DNA of 64,000 nucleotides from Calidithermus chliarophilus DSM 9957 (GCF_000430045.1 NZ_KE387023.1:1269174-1333173), one strand, 5' to 3'; numbered from the stretch's first letter, positions 48,486-56,938 are shown. Translations and numbers: made by a program. Notes: generated by a model from the letters alone, not told the origin.

Positions 48486-49313
48486 ATGTCCGACGCCGTG
48501 ATCGCAGACCTGACCATCCCCCAAGCCGTGGACCTCTTCCTCACCCCGGCCCGCCGGGGCGAAGCCACCTACCCCGAAGTCTTCGAGCAGGCCACCCTCC
48601 TGCGCGTGCCCTACCGGCAACGCGTCTTCCTGCGGCCCGAAGGGGAGGCGGTCGAAGTGCAGGCGTACGCCTGGGGGCCTGCCCAGGCGCCAGGGGTGCT
48701 GTTGGTGCACGGCTGGGAGAGCCATGCCGGGCGCATGGGGGGCTTCGTGGAGCCCCTGCTGCGGCAGGGCTACCGGGTGCTGGCCTTCGACGCCCCGGCC
48801 CACGGGCGCTCGGGGGGCCGGCAGGCCAGCATGGCCGACTTCGCCGGCGCCATCGAGGCGCTCTCGAGCCGCTTCGCCCCCGTCGTGGGCCTGATCGGGC
48901 ACTCGCTGGGCGGCGGGGCCGCGCTGTGGCACCTGGCCCACACCCCTGCTGCCCCCCTGCGCAAGGTGGTTGCGCTGGGGGCTCCGGCCCGCATCGCCGA
49001 CCCGCTGCGGGGCTTCGCCAGGGCCCTGGGCCTCTCGCGCGAGGCCACCGCCGAGCTGTTCGCGGCTTTCGAGCAGCGTTTCGGGCAGCCGGTGGAGTTC
49101 TTCGGCATTGACCGCTTGCGCTTCCCACCGGAGGTGGAGGTGCTGCTGGTGCACGACCGCGAGGACGACGTCATCCCCTACGCCCACGCCGAGGCCTTGC
49201 AAGGCGGCATCCCTGCCGCGCGGCTCCAGTCCACCACCGGGCTGGGCCACCGGGCTATCCTGAAGGAGGAGAGCGTGATCGCGCAGGTGGCCCGCTTCCT
49301 GGGCGGGCCCTGA
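48486..49313 (+). CDS. Alpha/beta hydrolase
   Basis: A 275-residue serine hydrolase. LLVHGWESHAGRM is the oxyanion loop, GLIGHSLGGG carries the nucleophile, and the Asp in VHDREDDVIPY and His in GLGHRAI complete the triad. Substrate unknown; esters or thioesters are typical. GGAGG lies shortly before the ATG, and it is 23 nt after lpdA. Confidence 0.88.
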   Translation: MSDAVIADLTIPQAVDLFLTPARRGEATYPEVFEQATLLRVPYRQRVFLRPEGEAVEVQAYAWGPAQAPGVLLVHGWESHAGRMGGFVEPLLRQGYRVLAFDAPAHGRSGGRQASMADFAGAIEALSSRFAPVVGLIGHSLGGGAALWHLAHTPAAPLRKVVALGAPARIADPLRGFARALGLSREATAELFAAFEQRFGQPVEFFGIDRLRFPPEVEVLLVHDREDDVIPYAHAEALQGGIPAARLQSTTGLGHRAILKEESVIAQVARFLGGP

Positions 49314-49323
49314 AGGAGGTGGG

Positions 49324-49911
49324 ATGCCCTATTCGAAGGAACACAAGACCAGGGTGCGGGAGAAGATCCTGGAGTGCGCCACCGGCGCCTTCCGCCAGCA
49401 CGGCCTCGAGGCGGTGACGGTGCCCGAGGTGATGAAGCGGATGGGCCTGACCCACGGCGGCTTCTACGCCTACTTCGAGAGCAAGGACGCGCTGGTGGCC
49501 GAGGCCTGCCGCCGGGGGCTGGAGGAGACCCTCGAGGCCTTCTTCCGCTCGGCCGAGGAGGCCCCCGAGGGCACGCTGCACGCGGTGATCCGGCGCTACG
49601 TGAGCCGGGCCCACCGCGACCACCCCGAGGCCGGCTGCGTGATCCCGGCCCTGGGGGGCGAGGTGGCCCACCACCCCTCGCCCCAGGTGCGCCAGGCCTT
49701 CACCGAGTCGGTCGAGGGCTTTTTGGGGGCGCTCGAGCGGGCGCTGCCGGCCGAGCTGCCGCCCGAGGAGCGCCGGCAGCAGGCCATCGCCCTGGCCGCG
49801 GGGATGGTCGGCGCGGTGCTCATGGCCCGCGCGGTGGCCGACCCCGAGCTGAGCGACCGGATCATCCGGGCGGGCCGCGAGCACCTGCTCAAGACCTTCG
49901 CCGCCCGGTAG
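49324..49911 (+). CDS. TetR-family transcriptional repressor
   Basis: A 195-residue regulator with a TetR-type N-terminal HTH (VTVPEVMKRMGLTHGGFYAYF). The C-terminal ligand-binding part resembles the AcrR/NemR-like type (CVIPALGGEVAHHPSPQVR). Cys in the ligand domain might sense electrophiles, as in NemR. It is the third gene after lpdA and the hydrolase, so it probably controls the operon through the palindrome at 46984-47021. Confidence 0.88.
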   Translation: MPYSKEHKTRVREKILECATGAFRQHGLEAVTVPEVMKRMGLTHGGFYAYFESKDALVAEACRRGLEETLEAFFRSAEEAPEGTLHAVIRRYVSRAHRDHPEAGCVIPALGGEVAHHPSPQVRQAFTESVEGFLGALERALPAELPPEERRQQAIALAAGMVGAVLMARAVADPELSDRIIRAGREHLLKTFAAR

Positions 49912-49923
49912 CGGCCCGGGGGT

Positions 49924-49937
49924 TTGACCCAAGTCAT
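49924..49937 (+). promoter_or_regulatory. Fnr/Dnr-type box of the DUF2249 operon
   Basis: TTGAC-CCAA-GTCAT, centre 49930.5. A weak -10 (CAGAGT, 49960-49965) would give a start near 49972, placing the box at about -41.5. Confidence 0.6.
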
Positions 49938-49987
49938 CGCGCGGGGGCGGGGCTTGGGCCAGAGTGGGGGGCGTGAAGGAGGCAAGC

Positions 49988-50212
49988 ATGAAAACCCTGG
50001 ACGTTCGCACCATCGCCCCCCGTGAGCGCCACCCCACCATCTTCAACCTCTTCGACGGCCTCGAGCCCGGCCAGGCCTTCGAGCTCGTCAACGACCACGA
50101 CCCCAAGCCGCTGTACTACCAGTTCAGCGCCGAGCGCAACGGGCGCTTCGCCTGGGAGTACCTCGAGCAGGGCCCCGAGGTCTGGCGGGTGAGGATCGGC
50201 AAGCGAGGCTGA
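49988..50212 (+). CDS. DUF2249 domain protein, 74 aa
   Basis: A single DUF2249 domain: LDVRTIAPRERHPTIFNLFD, then the HDPKPLYYQF motif with conserved His-Asp and Lys-Pro. These small proteins are related to TusA-like folds and are common beside denitrification and anaerobic genes. AAGGAGG precedes the ATG. It is the first gene of a five-gene operon controlled by a Fnr-type box. Confidence 0.88.
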   Translation: MKTLDVRTIAPRERHPTIFNLFDGLEPGQAFELVNDHDPKPLYYQFSAERNGRFAWEYLEQGPEVWRVRIGKRG

Positions 50213-50217
50213 AGGCC

Positions 50218-51012
50218 GTGATCCGCCCCGAGATGCGGGTAAGCCAACTGCTCGACGAGCACCCCGAGCTGCTGGAGGTGCTCATCGAGGCCAGCCCGGC
50301 CTTCGCCAAGCTCAAAAACCCCCTGCTGCGCCGCACCATGCCCCGGCTGGTGACCCTGGCCCAGGCCGCGCGGATCGGGGGGCTCGAGCCCGCCGCGCTC
50401 GTCGAGCGGCTCAACCGGGCGCTGGGCGTGGAGACGCTGGCGGCGGAGGCGCCTTCGGTGAACGCGGAGTCGAGGCTGGGCACCCCGCCCCCCGAGTGGC
50501 TGGGGGCGCCGCTGGGCTTCCGCCTGGACGTGCGGCCCATCCTGGCCGCCGGGGGCGAGCCCTTCGGGGCCATCATGGCCGCCGCCCGCGAGGTGGCCCC
50601 GGGCCAGCGCCTGTGCCTGGAGGCCCCTTTCGAGCCGCTGCCGCTGTACCGGGTGATGGAGCGCAACGGCTTCAGCGCCTGGTGCGAGCAGGCCGGCCCC
50701 GAGCACTACCGGGTCCACTTCCTGCGCCGCATGGGGCCGGGCGCCGCGCCCCGTGGCCCCCGTTCGCTCGGCGACGCGGACTGGGCGGTCTACGCCGCCG
50801 AGGTCAGCGTCGAGGCCAACCTCGAGCCCCCCCTGCCCATGATGCGGGTGCTGGAGGCCCTGGCCCGCCTCGAGCCCGGCCAGCGGCTGCTGGTGCACCA
50901 CGTGCGCCGCCCGGTGCACCTGCTGGCGCGGCTGGAGCAGGACGGCCACCCCTATGCCCTGCGCGAGCTCGGCCCGGGCCAGGTCGAGCTGCTGATCGAG
51001 AAAGGGAGCTGA
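50218..51012 (+). CDS. DUF1858 plus DUF2249 fusion protein
   Basis: A 264-residue protein. The N-terminal ~65 residues are a DUF1858 domain (VSQLLDEHPELLEVLIEASP, then LRRTMPRLVTLAQAARIG). Two DUF2249-like units follow (LDVRPILAAGGEPFGAIMAA with LCLEAPFEPLPLYRVM, and a second ending HPYALRELGPGQVELLIEK). Redox or sulfur-carrier roles have been suggested for such domains; none is proven to my knowledge. GTG start 5 nt after the previous stop. Confidence 0.82.
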   Translation: MIRPEMRVSQLLDEHPELLEVLIEASPAFAKLKNPLLRRTMPRLVTLAQAARIGGLEPAALVERLNRALGVETLAAEAPSVNAESRLGTPPPEWLGAPLGFRLDVRPILAAGGEPFGAIMAAAREVAPGQRLCLEAPFEPLPLYRVMERNGFSAWCEQAGPEHYRVHFLRRMGPGAAPRGPRSLGDADWAVYAAEVSVEANLEPPLPMMRVLEALARLEPGQRLLVHHVRRPVHLLARLEQDGHPYALRELGPGQVELLIEKGS

Positions 51013-51015
51013 GCC

Positions 51016-51276
51016 ATGCCCCACGTGATCGCCGAGCCGTGCATCGGCGTGAAGGACCGCAGTTGCCAGGAGGTCTGCCCGGTGGAGTGCATCTACGACG
51101 GGGGTGAGCAGCTTTACATCCACCCCGACGAGTGCATCGACTGCGGGGCCTGCGTGCCGGTGTGCCCGGTCTCGGCCATCTACCCCGAGGAGGACCTGCC
51201 CGAGCAGTGGGAGAGCTACATCGAGAAAAACCGCTCCCTCTCGAGCGGGCCCAACCTCCACCGCCGGGAGGGCTGA
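51016..51276 (+). CDS. Ferredoxin, seven-iron type
   Basis: An 86-residue ferredoxin. CIGVKDRSCQEVCPVECI and CIDCGACVPVCPV give ligands for two clusters. The first motif has the wider spacing found in [3Fe-4S][4Fe-4S] ferredoxins of thermophiles, and the C-terminal EEDLPEQW...Y is shared with the next gene. It probably carries electrons for the operon's membrane partner or for NO/nitrite reduction. Confidence 0.9.
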   Translation: MPHVIAEPCIGVKDRSCQEVCPVECIYDGGEQLYIHPDECIDCGACVPVCPVSAIYPEEDLPEQWESYIEKNRSLSSGPNLHRREG

Positions 51277-51279
51277 GCC

Positions 51280-51531
51280 GTGGCCTACGTGATCGCCGAG
51301 CCCTGCCGCAGCCAGCGCTGCGCGGCCTGCTACGCGGTCTGCCCGGCGGAAGCCATCGGCGGCGGCTACCACGACCCGCAGATGTACATCGACCCCGACC
51401 GCTGCATCGAGTGCGGCCTGTGCCAGGAGGCCTGCCCCAGCGGGGCCATCTTCCTCGAGGAAGACCTCCCCGAAGCCTGGGCCGAGTACGCCCGGCTCAA
51501 CCGCGAGCACTTCCGCCGCAACCGTGCCTGA
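51280..51531 (+). CDS. Second ferredoxin, 4Fe-4S dicluster-like
   Basis: An 83-residue protein resembling the previous gene. CRSQRCAACYAVCPAEAI and CIECGLCQEACPSG give the Cys set for two clusters; the first motif lacks the downstream Asp/Val pattern of the neighbour. It begins with GTG 3 nt after the previous stop. The two are probable duplicates that have diverged in one cluster site. Confidence 0.88.
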   Translation: MAYVIAEPCRSQRCAACYAVCPAEAIGGGYHDPQMYIDPDRCIECGLCQEACPSGAIFLEEDLPEAWAEYARLNREHFRRNRA

Positions 51532-51547
51532 ACCCTGAGGAGCCCCC

Positions 51548-51997
51548 GTGTCGTTCTGGCAATTCCTGTTCGTGCGCTCGAGCCTGTTCTACCTGCTCTA
51601 CACCGCCCTCACCGGCTCGGCCTTCTACCTCTGGCCCGCGCTGGTGGGCTACTTCAAGACCACCCACGTCCACGCCGGGCTGGTGGGCTTCTTCCTCTCG
51701 ATGGTGATGGGCGTGGCCTACTGGATGATGCCGCGTCCCGGCCAGATCCGCCAGGAGGGCCTCGAGGGCCTGACCTACGTGCTGCTCAACGCCGGGCTGC
51801 TGCTGCGGCTGGTGCTCGAGCCGCTGATGCTCTACACCGGCAACGCCGACCTGCGTTTGGCGCTGGCCGCGAGCGGGCTGCTGCAGGCCGGGGCGGTGGC
51901 GGTGTTCGCCTACGCCATGAGCCAGCGGGTCTTCACCAAAGAGCGCCTGTTCCAGATGGCCGAGGAGCGCAAACGCCGCCAGCAGGCGTCTTCCTGA
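51548..51997 (+). CDS. Small four-helix membrane protein, cytochrome oxidase subunit I-like fragment
   Basis: A 149-residue protein with four hydrophobic segments (about 10-32, 42-62, 72-95, 108-130). HVHAGLVGFFLSMVMGVAYWMMPR in two pieces resembles the first helices of cbb3-type/NorB subunit I. It is much shorter than a catalytic subunit, so it may be a heme-binding anchor or a scaffold. Last gene of the DUF2249 operon; GTG start with GAGG upstream. Confidence 0.7.
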   Translation: MSFWQFLFVRSSLFYLLYTALTGSAFYLWPALVGYFKTTHVHAGLVGFFLSMVMGVAYWMMPRPGQIRQEGLEGLTYVLLNAGLLLRLVLEPLMLYTGNADLRLALAASGLLQAGAVAVFAYAMSQRVFTKERLFQMAEERKRRQQASS

Positions 51998-52394
51998 GCC
52001 TCGAGTTTGTTTTTCCCCTCCCTGCCAGCGGGGAGGGGTTGGTTTGCGGTGCTGTGGTTTAGTGACCCCCGCTCCGCCGTCGGAGGGTGCGAGGGGGAGG
52101 CCATTCCACATGGCCTCCCCCTCGCACCCTCCGAGGGACTCGCAGACATGCCGCCGGGGCCAGCGGCATGCTCGTCTGCGCCACCTCCCTCACCCCCTCC
52201 CGCGTGAGCCGCACACCCCGGCCGGGGACGGGCCCGCAGGACGAGCGGATGTCCCCTGGGGAGTGGGGCTGTAGTCGGCTGTCGGGCTGGGCACAACCCC
52301 AGTGGATGATTTATCCCAACAAGGCGTTTGGCGTTCGGCTATCGGCGTTCGGCTATCAGCTATCGACCATCGACCATCGACCATCGACTATCGA
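51998..52394. repeat. Structured repeat copy B plus heptamer array
   Basis: 52031-52310 is the second copy of the 33.3-kb element. It holds a 23-bp perfect hairpin (52080-52102 with 52112-52134, 9-nt loop) and a second hairpin around ATGCCGCCGG near 52150-52175, and ends CACAACCCCAGTGGATGAT. GCGTTCG, TATCAGC and CATCGAC heptamers follow to 52397. No gene in 397 nt. Confidence 0.8.
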
Positions 52395-53840
52395 CTATTG
52401 ACAACTCCCCCCCACACAGTTGTTCCGCAACTCGTTCGGCTTCGCGATCACCCCCTCGACCTGGCTCTGGGTGTACGAAAGCCCGGCGCGCTCGAGCTCT
52501 TCCTGGCTGGGGAGCAGGATGCGTACCGGCGTCTCGCGCAGGTGGCCCAGGCGGTTGTTCTCGATGCGCACCTGGCCGAGGCCGGCGGTGGGGAGGCAGA
52601 CTTTGAAGGTGTCGGTGACGGCCTCGAGGGTCACGACGTCGTCGAGTTCGGCGATGGCGTTGCCGCGGATGAGGTGCCTGATCTGGGGGTAGTGGCCGAC
52701 CTCCTCGGGGAAGCGCCGGGAGCACATGGGGTTGACGGCGACGAAGTGGTTGACCAGGCCGGGGACCTCGTTGGCCTCGACCAGGCTGTCGGCGGCGGTC
52801 ATGGCGATGGCGGTGTTGATGTTGGGGTAGGTGTTGTGGGCGAGCACCAGGTAGCGGCCGTTGCGGTACTCGTCGGGCTGGACGCCGTCGCGGGGGAGGT
52901 CGGTGTCTTCGGTGAAGTCGTCGTTGGTGAGGAAGAGGTTGGAGGTGCTCTTGGTGCCGGCCATGTCGGAGTAGATGACCCCGCCGCCGTGCAGGCCGTC
53001 CATGTAGGTGGCGATGGAGTAGGGGGCGCCGGGGGCGGCCTCGAGGAAGCGCCCGCCGCGCACCCAGACGTTGTTGACGGCGCTGGCGGCCTCGAGCTGC
53101 CCGGCGTGGTGGGAGTCGGGGTCGATGGTGTTGTTGCGGAAGGTCACGTTGTCGAGCACCACGTCGCGCGCGGAGCGCACGTTGACCAGCGGGGCGATGA
53201 ACTCGCCGTTCCCGTCGAAGGTGATGTTTTTGATGTAGACGTTGCCGGGGAGGTCGCGCAGCACCTGGAGGCAGTCCTCGTAGTAGGGGTGGTAGTAGCT
53301 GGCCTTGCACAGCGAGGACTCGTCGTAGGTGCGCACCTCGGGCTCTTTGGAGCCCTTCGGCATGGCGAACTGGATGCCGCTGATGAGGATGCGGCCCTTC
53401 ACCACCACGGTGCCGGGCTCGTCGGCGACGAGCTGGATGTTGCTGTAGCCGCGCGTGACCACGCTGAAGCGGGCGGTGGGGTCGGTGGGGTGGTCGTGGA
53501 CGAGGGGCCAGTAGTAGGTGCCGGGCTCGAGGCGGATGGTCACGCCCTGGTCCTGGTATTTATCGATCACGGCCTGGACGTCGTCCCCGGGGCGCAGGGT
53601 GACCACGTTGCCGAAGGGCGCGACGCCGCCGATGGGGATGCCGCCCTTGGCGTCGGGGTTGAGGGGGTGGCGGGCCCACCAGTCGGCCACGCTCAGGCCA
53701 TAGTCGGGGTCCACGCGGGGCACGCCCTGCCCCGGCTGGCGGGGTACGGGTACGACCGGCTGCGGCTGCCCGGCCTGCTGGCAGGCCGCCAGCAGGCCCA
53801 GCAAGGCCACGCTGCTCCAGATGAGCCAGCTTCGCTTCAT
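52395..53840 (-). CDS. Lipoprotein with right-handed beta-helix (pectate-lyase-like) domain
   Basis: A 481-residue lipoprotein: signal with lipobox LLAACQQ, then a Pro/Gln-rich spacer. From ~75 on there are repeated beta-strand units of the parallel beta-helix type (YIKNITFDGNGEF, VVLDNVTFRNNTI, NVWVRGGRFLEAA, LFLTNDDFTED). Such folds cleave or bind acidic polysaccharides. The stop codon lies in the heptamer array. AAGGGAGGAAC precedes the ATG. It forms an operon with the glycosidase-like lipoprotein upstream. Confidence 0.78.
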   Translation of the reverse strand: MKRSWLIWSSVALLGLLAACQQAGQPQPVVPVPRQPGQGVPRVDPDYGLSVADWWARHPLNPDAKGGIPIGGVAPFGNVVTLRPGDDVQAVIDKYQDQGVTIRLEPGTYYWPLVHDHPTDPTARFSVVTRGYSNIQLVADEPGTVVVKGRILISGIQFAMPKGSKEPEVRTYDESSLCKASYYHPYYEDCLQVLRDLPGNVYIKNITFDGNGEFIAPLVNVRSARDVVLDNVTFRNNTIDPDSHHAGQLEAASAVNNVWVRGGRFLEAAPGAPYSIATYMDGLHGGGVIYSDMAGTKSTSNLFLTNDDFTEDTDLPRDGVQPDEYRNGRYLVLAHNTYPNINTAIAMTAADSLVEANEVPGLVNHFVAVNPMCSRRFPEEVGHYPQIRHLIRGNAIAELDDVVTLEAVTDTFKVCLPTAGLGQVRIENNRLGHLRETPVRILLPSQEELERAGLSYTQSQVEGVIAKPNELRNNCVGGSCQ

Positions 53841-53862
53841 ACGCTTTGTTCCTCCCTTGTCC

Positions 53863-55794
53863 TCACTGCACCAGCTCGAACACCCGCCCGTCGCCAGGGG
53901 CGTACTCGAGCGCCGTTCCTTGTGCGTAAACCTGGCCGGTCTCGAGGTCCTTGAGCCGGCCCTGGATCTCGTCGGAGCGCACCGCCAGGCGGCGGGCGCT
54001 CTGGCAGTCGCGGTTGACCACCACCACGTAGTGCCGCCCGTCGCGGTGTTGCAGGCTGCTGGCGTAGGGCACGTCGGCCCCGCTCACCTCGAAGCGGTCG
54101 GGGGCCTTGAAGAGGTCCTTCAGCACCCCGCGCAGCGCGGCTACCCGCCGGGTCTGGCGGCTCACCTCGTCGTAGAGGGCGGGGTTGTCCTTCAGGCCGT
54201 TCCAGCCCTGCTGCGAGCTGTAGATGAACCAGAAGATGCCCTTGGCCCCCTCGCCCACCGCCAGCCAGTTCTGCGCCCGCACCTCCGCGGGCGTGGGCTC
54301 GCGGAGCTGGTCCTCGAAGGAGTGGGTCTGCAGGATCAGCCACAGCGGCACGCTGCGGGGCTTGTCCTTGGTGAGCACGCGCAGGTAGCTCACGAAGTCG
54401 AGGTCGCTGTAGCCGAAGCCGGTGAGGGTGAAGTCGCCCACCGCGTTGGCGTAGCCCACCGGGTAGACGTCGAGCAGCATCACGTCGGGGCGGGTCTGCT
54501 GGTAGGCCAGCTCGGCCCGCCCGCGCCCGATGAGCACCGACATCGCCGGGCGGTCGAAGTCGGCGTCCTGGAAGGCTTTTTGCAGCGGCGCGACCTTGGG
54601 CAGGTCCTTGAGGAAGGGCTCGTCGGCCACGTAGTAGCCGCCCAGGCTGGGGTGGCTCGAGAGCCGCTGCACCATCTCCTGGGCGATGCGGCGGGCGAGG
54701 GCGGGGTCGGGGGAGACGTCGTCGGGCCACCAGTCGCGGTTGAGGTCGTCGCCGGGGTTGAAGTAGACCTTGAGGCCCGCCTCGTCGGTGGCGCGCAGCC
54801 CGTCGTCGTCGGCGCGCTCGGCCACGTTGGCGTTGATGAGCATCACCGAGTCGAAGCCCCGGGCCTTGAGCTCGGCCGCCCAGCGCTTCATCTCGTCGTA
54901 GCCGTGGGTCATGTTGGCGTCCTCGAAGAGGCCCAGCGGGAAGCCGAACTCGGTGCCCCGGGCGGTGCGCTGGAGGGTGGTGGCGACGGGGGGCAGGCCC
55001 TGCACCTCGGCCCGGACCGTCACCGGCCCGCTCCCCCCGTCGCTCCGGTAGGTGATGTGGGCCCAGCCGTCCTGGGCGGGGGCTGGGTTGGGCCCGAGCA
55101 GGCGGCCGGGGCCCTCGAGGCTGAAGCGCACCGCGTCCTGCGCCTCGGTGGCGGTCTGGCCCGAGGCGTCGAGCAGCCGCACGGCGACCTCGACCTCGCC
55201 GCCCTGCTGGCGCACGCTGCGGGCCTGGGGGTAGATCTCGAGCGAGGCCGAAGGGGCTACGCCCAGGTAGAGGTCGTCGATCCAGACCTCGGCGCCCGGG
55301 TTGAGCCCGTCCCACAGCACGTCCACCCGCCCGCGCCCGTCGGCCTCGGTGGTGAACACCGTCCAGACCTCGCGCCAGTCGCCGCTGGAGCGCAGGGGCT
55401 GGGTGTCGGAGGAGCCGCCCGAGGCCGGGGCCCAGCGCAGCCGCACCTCGCCCGCCGTGAGGTTGCGGGCCCGGACCCAGCCGTGCAGCAGGTAGGGGGT
55501 GTGGGGCTGGAGCTCGAGGTTCTGCGTGGTGTAGACCTCGGCCGTGGGCCCACTGACCTTGAGCGCGACCTCGCCCGCGTGGGCGGCGCCCCGGTCGGCC
55601 TTAGCGCCCTCGCGCTCCTCCCACTCAGCCGGGTAGCCGCCAGGGCCCAGCGCCTCGAAGGAGGGGTTTCGCAGCAGGTTTGGGCCCTGCCAGTGCGGCC
55701 CGGCCGGGGCCTGGGGCGGGGCGGTGGTGCAGGCGGTCAGGAGGAGCAGGGAGCTCAGCAGGGTCAACACACCAAGTCGGTACAAAGTCATCAC
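53863..55794 (-). CDS. Lipoprotein, carbohydrate-binding module plus glycoside-hydrolase-like TIM barrel
   Basis: A ~643-residue lipoprotein with lipobox LLLTACT. Residues ~35-190 form a CBM4/9-like jelly roll (NLLRNPSFEALGPGG, WIDDLYLG). An Ig-like region follows, then a (beta/alpha)8-type region (~290-560) with GGYYVADEPFLKDLP and MLLDVYPVG, where conserved acids occur at strand ends as in clan A hydrolases. Substrate unknown. The start is GTG 55794 (6 nt after TAGGCT) or ATG 55791. Four 11-bp direct repeats lie ~60 bp upstream. Confidence 0.72.
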   Translation of the reverse strand: MMTLYRLGVLTLLSSLLLLTACTTAPPQAPAGPHWQGPNLLRNPSFEALGPGGYPAEWEEREGAKADRGAAHAGEVALKVSGPTAEVYTTQNLELQPHTPYLLHGWVRARNLTAGEVRLRWAPASGGSSDTQPLRSSGDWREVWTVFTTEADGRGRVDVLWDGLNPGAEVWIDDLYLGVAPSASLEIYPQARSVRQQGGEVEVAVRLLDASGQTATEAQDAVRFSLEGPGRLLGPNPAPAQDGWAHITYRSDGGSGPVTVRAEVQGLPPVATTLQRTARGTEFGFPLGLFEDANMTHGYDEMKRWAAELKARGFDSVMLINANVAERADDDGLRATDEAGLKVYFNPGDDLNRDWWPDDVSPDPALARRIAQEMVQRLSSHPSLGGYYVADEPFLKDLPKVAPLQKAFQDADFDRPAMSVLIGRGRAELAYQQTRPDVMLLDVYPVGYANAVGDFTLTGFGYSDLDFVSYLRVLTKDKPRSVPLWLILQTHSFEDQLREPTPAEVRAQNWLAVGEGAKGIFWFIYSSQQGWNGLKDNPALYDEVSRQTRRVAALRGVLKDLFKAPDRFEVSGADVPYASSLQHRDGRHYVVVVNRDCQSARRLAVRSDEIQGRLKDLETGQVYAQGTALEYAPGDGRVFELVQ

Positions 55795-55800
55795 CACGGC

Positions 55801-55806
55801 AGCCTA
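55801..55806 (-). promoter_or_regulatory. -10 box of the lipoprotein operon
   Basis: Minus strand TAGGCT, 6 nt before the GTG at 55794. Confidence 0.45.
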
Positions 55807-55848
55807 GAAGAGGAGCGCCGGGACAAGTAGGGAAATTCTCGAGCGCGG

Positions 55849-55892
55849 TTCTTGAGCGTTCCTTAGCCTGTTCTTGAGCCTTTCTTAGCCTT
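55849..55892. promoter_or_regulatory. Four 11-bp direct repeats (candidate OmpR/PhoB-type operator)
   Basis: TTCTTGAGCGT, TCCTTAGCCTG, TTCTTGAGCCT and TTCTTAGCCTT in perfect 11-bp register, the spacing used by OmpR/PhoB-family response regulators. They are located upstream of the lipoprotein operon's -10 box. Confidence 0.55.
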
Positions 55893-55911
55893 CGCGAAAC
55901 GGCTTATTTAG

Positions 55912-56140
55912 AGTGGCTCGTGGTGAAAAAGACACCCCTTGCCGCCGGCGGTAAGCCGTCAGCTTTCAGCCCTCAGCCGTCAGACTTCCCACCCACCCCC
56001 GTCCCCTCCCTCCGGCCGGAGGGAGGGGGGTTTAGCGTTTTGCGTCTTGCGTTTTGCGTTTGGCTTTTTACGTACGGCGTAGGACGTACGCCGTACGACC
56101 CGCGCCCGGCTATCAGCTATCGGCTATCAGCGTTCATCAA
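55912..56140. repeat. Composite heptamer repeat, copy 16
   Basis: GGCTCGTGGTGAAAAAG, CAGCTTTCAGCCCTCAGCCG, a CCCTCCCTCCGGCCGGAGGG hairpin module, GCGTTTT/GCGTCTT units, GTACGGC units and TATCAGC units. The gap 55795-56140 holds only this and the direct repeats. Confidence 0.75.
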
Positions 56141-56938
56141 CTACACCCGCACGCCCAGCGCCGTGAGCACCACCACCAGCAGCCCGAAGGCCATCTGGCT
56201 CCAGCCCACCACTTTGGCGGGCACCGGGGGCCGGGCGAAGGTATAAGCCGAGAAGGGCAGCAGCAGCCCCACCGCCAGCACGCTCAGCCAGGGGACCCAG
56301 CCCGTGGCCGCCCCCAGCAGCAGCCCGCCGATGGCGATGAGCTGGGCCAGGTAGGCGGGGCGGAAGGGGACGGCGAGCCCTCGAGCCCGCATCACCTGGG
56401 TGCGGGCGTAGTGGATGGCGGCGTAGGAGCGCGCGGCCAGCACCAACCACAGGCCCAGCGCCAGCGAAGGCTCCAGGCCCCCCACCAGCCCGATGCCCGC
56501 GGCCACCGAGCCCATCGCGGCGGCCCCGGCCACCTCGGGCAGCAGGTTGCGGCCCTTGTTGTGCGCGTCGAACCAGAGCTGCACGGCGATGAGCGGGAGC
56601 GCGGCGAGCAGGGGCCAGTAGAAGGGCCCCTCGGCCCTCACGAAGGCCAGGAGCAGGCCCAGCACCCCGACGGTGCCGTAGGCCAGGGCGAAGCGGCCGG
56701 CCACGGGCGTGCGGGGGAAGCGCTTGCCCTTGCGCACGTCGGCGAGCCAGAGCTTGAGCGGGTGGCGGGTGAAGAAGGCCGCCAGCGCGAAGACGCCCAG
56801 CCCCAGCCCGGCGAGCGTGGGGGCGACGAGCAGCCCCAGCAGGACGGGCTCGAGCGTGAAGCCCCAGCCGCCGTGCTCGTTGGGAAGGGCTATGGTCTTG
56901 AGCGGGACTTTCACGCGGGGTTGGGGCTGGACGGTCAT
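56141..56938 (-). CDS. YwiC-like membrane protein
   Basis: A 265-residue protein with about eight hydrophobic segments. The N-terminal ALPNEHGGWGFTLEPVLLGL is the YwiC-like signature, and FTRHPLKLWLADVRKG is a conserved cytoplasmic loop. In Bacillus subtilis ywiC lies in the fnr/narK region, and related proteins accompany anaerobic genes. The ATG overlaps the cupin stop by 4 nt, so both are under the Fnr-type box at 57303-57316. Confidence 0.82.
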   Translation of the reverse strand: MTVQPQPRVKVPLKTIALPNEHGGWGFTLEPVLLGLLVAPTLAGLGLGVFALAAFFTRHPLKLWLADVRKGKRFPRTPVAGRFALAYGTVGVLGLLLAFVRAEGPFYWPLLAALPLIAVQLWFDAHNKGRNLLPEVAGAAAMGSVAAGIGLVGGLEPSLALGLWLVLAARSYAAIHYARTQVMRARGLAVPFRPAYLAQLIAIGGLLLGAATGWVPWLSVLAVGLLLPFSAYTFARPPVPAKVVGWSQMAFGLLVVVLTALGVRV

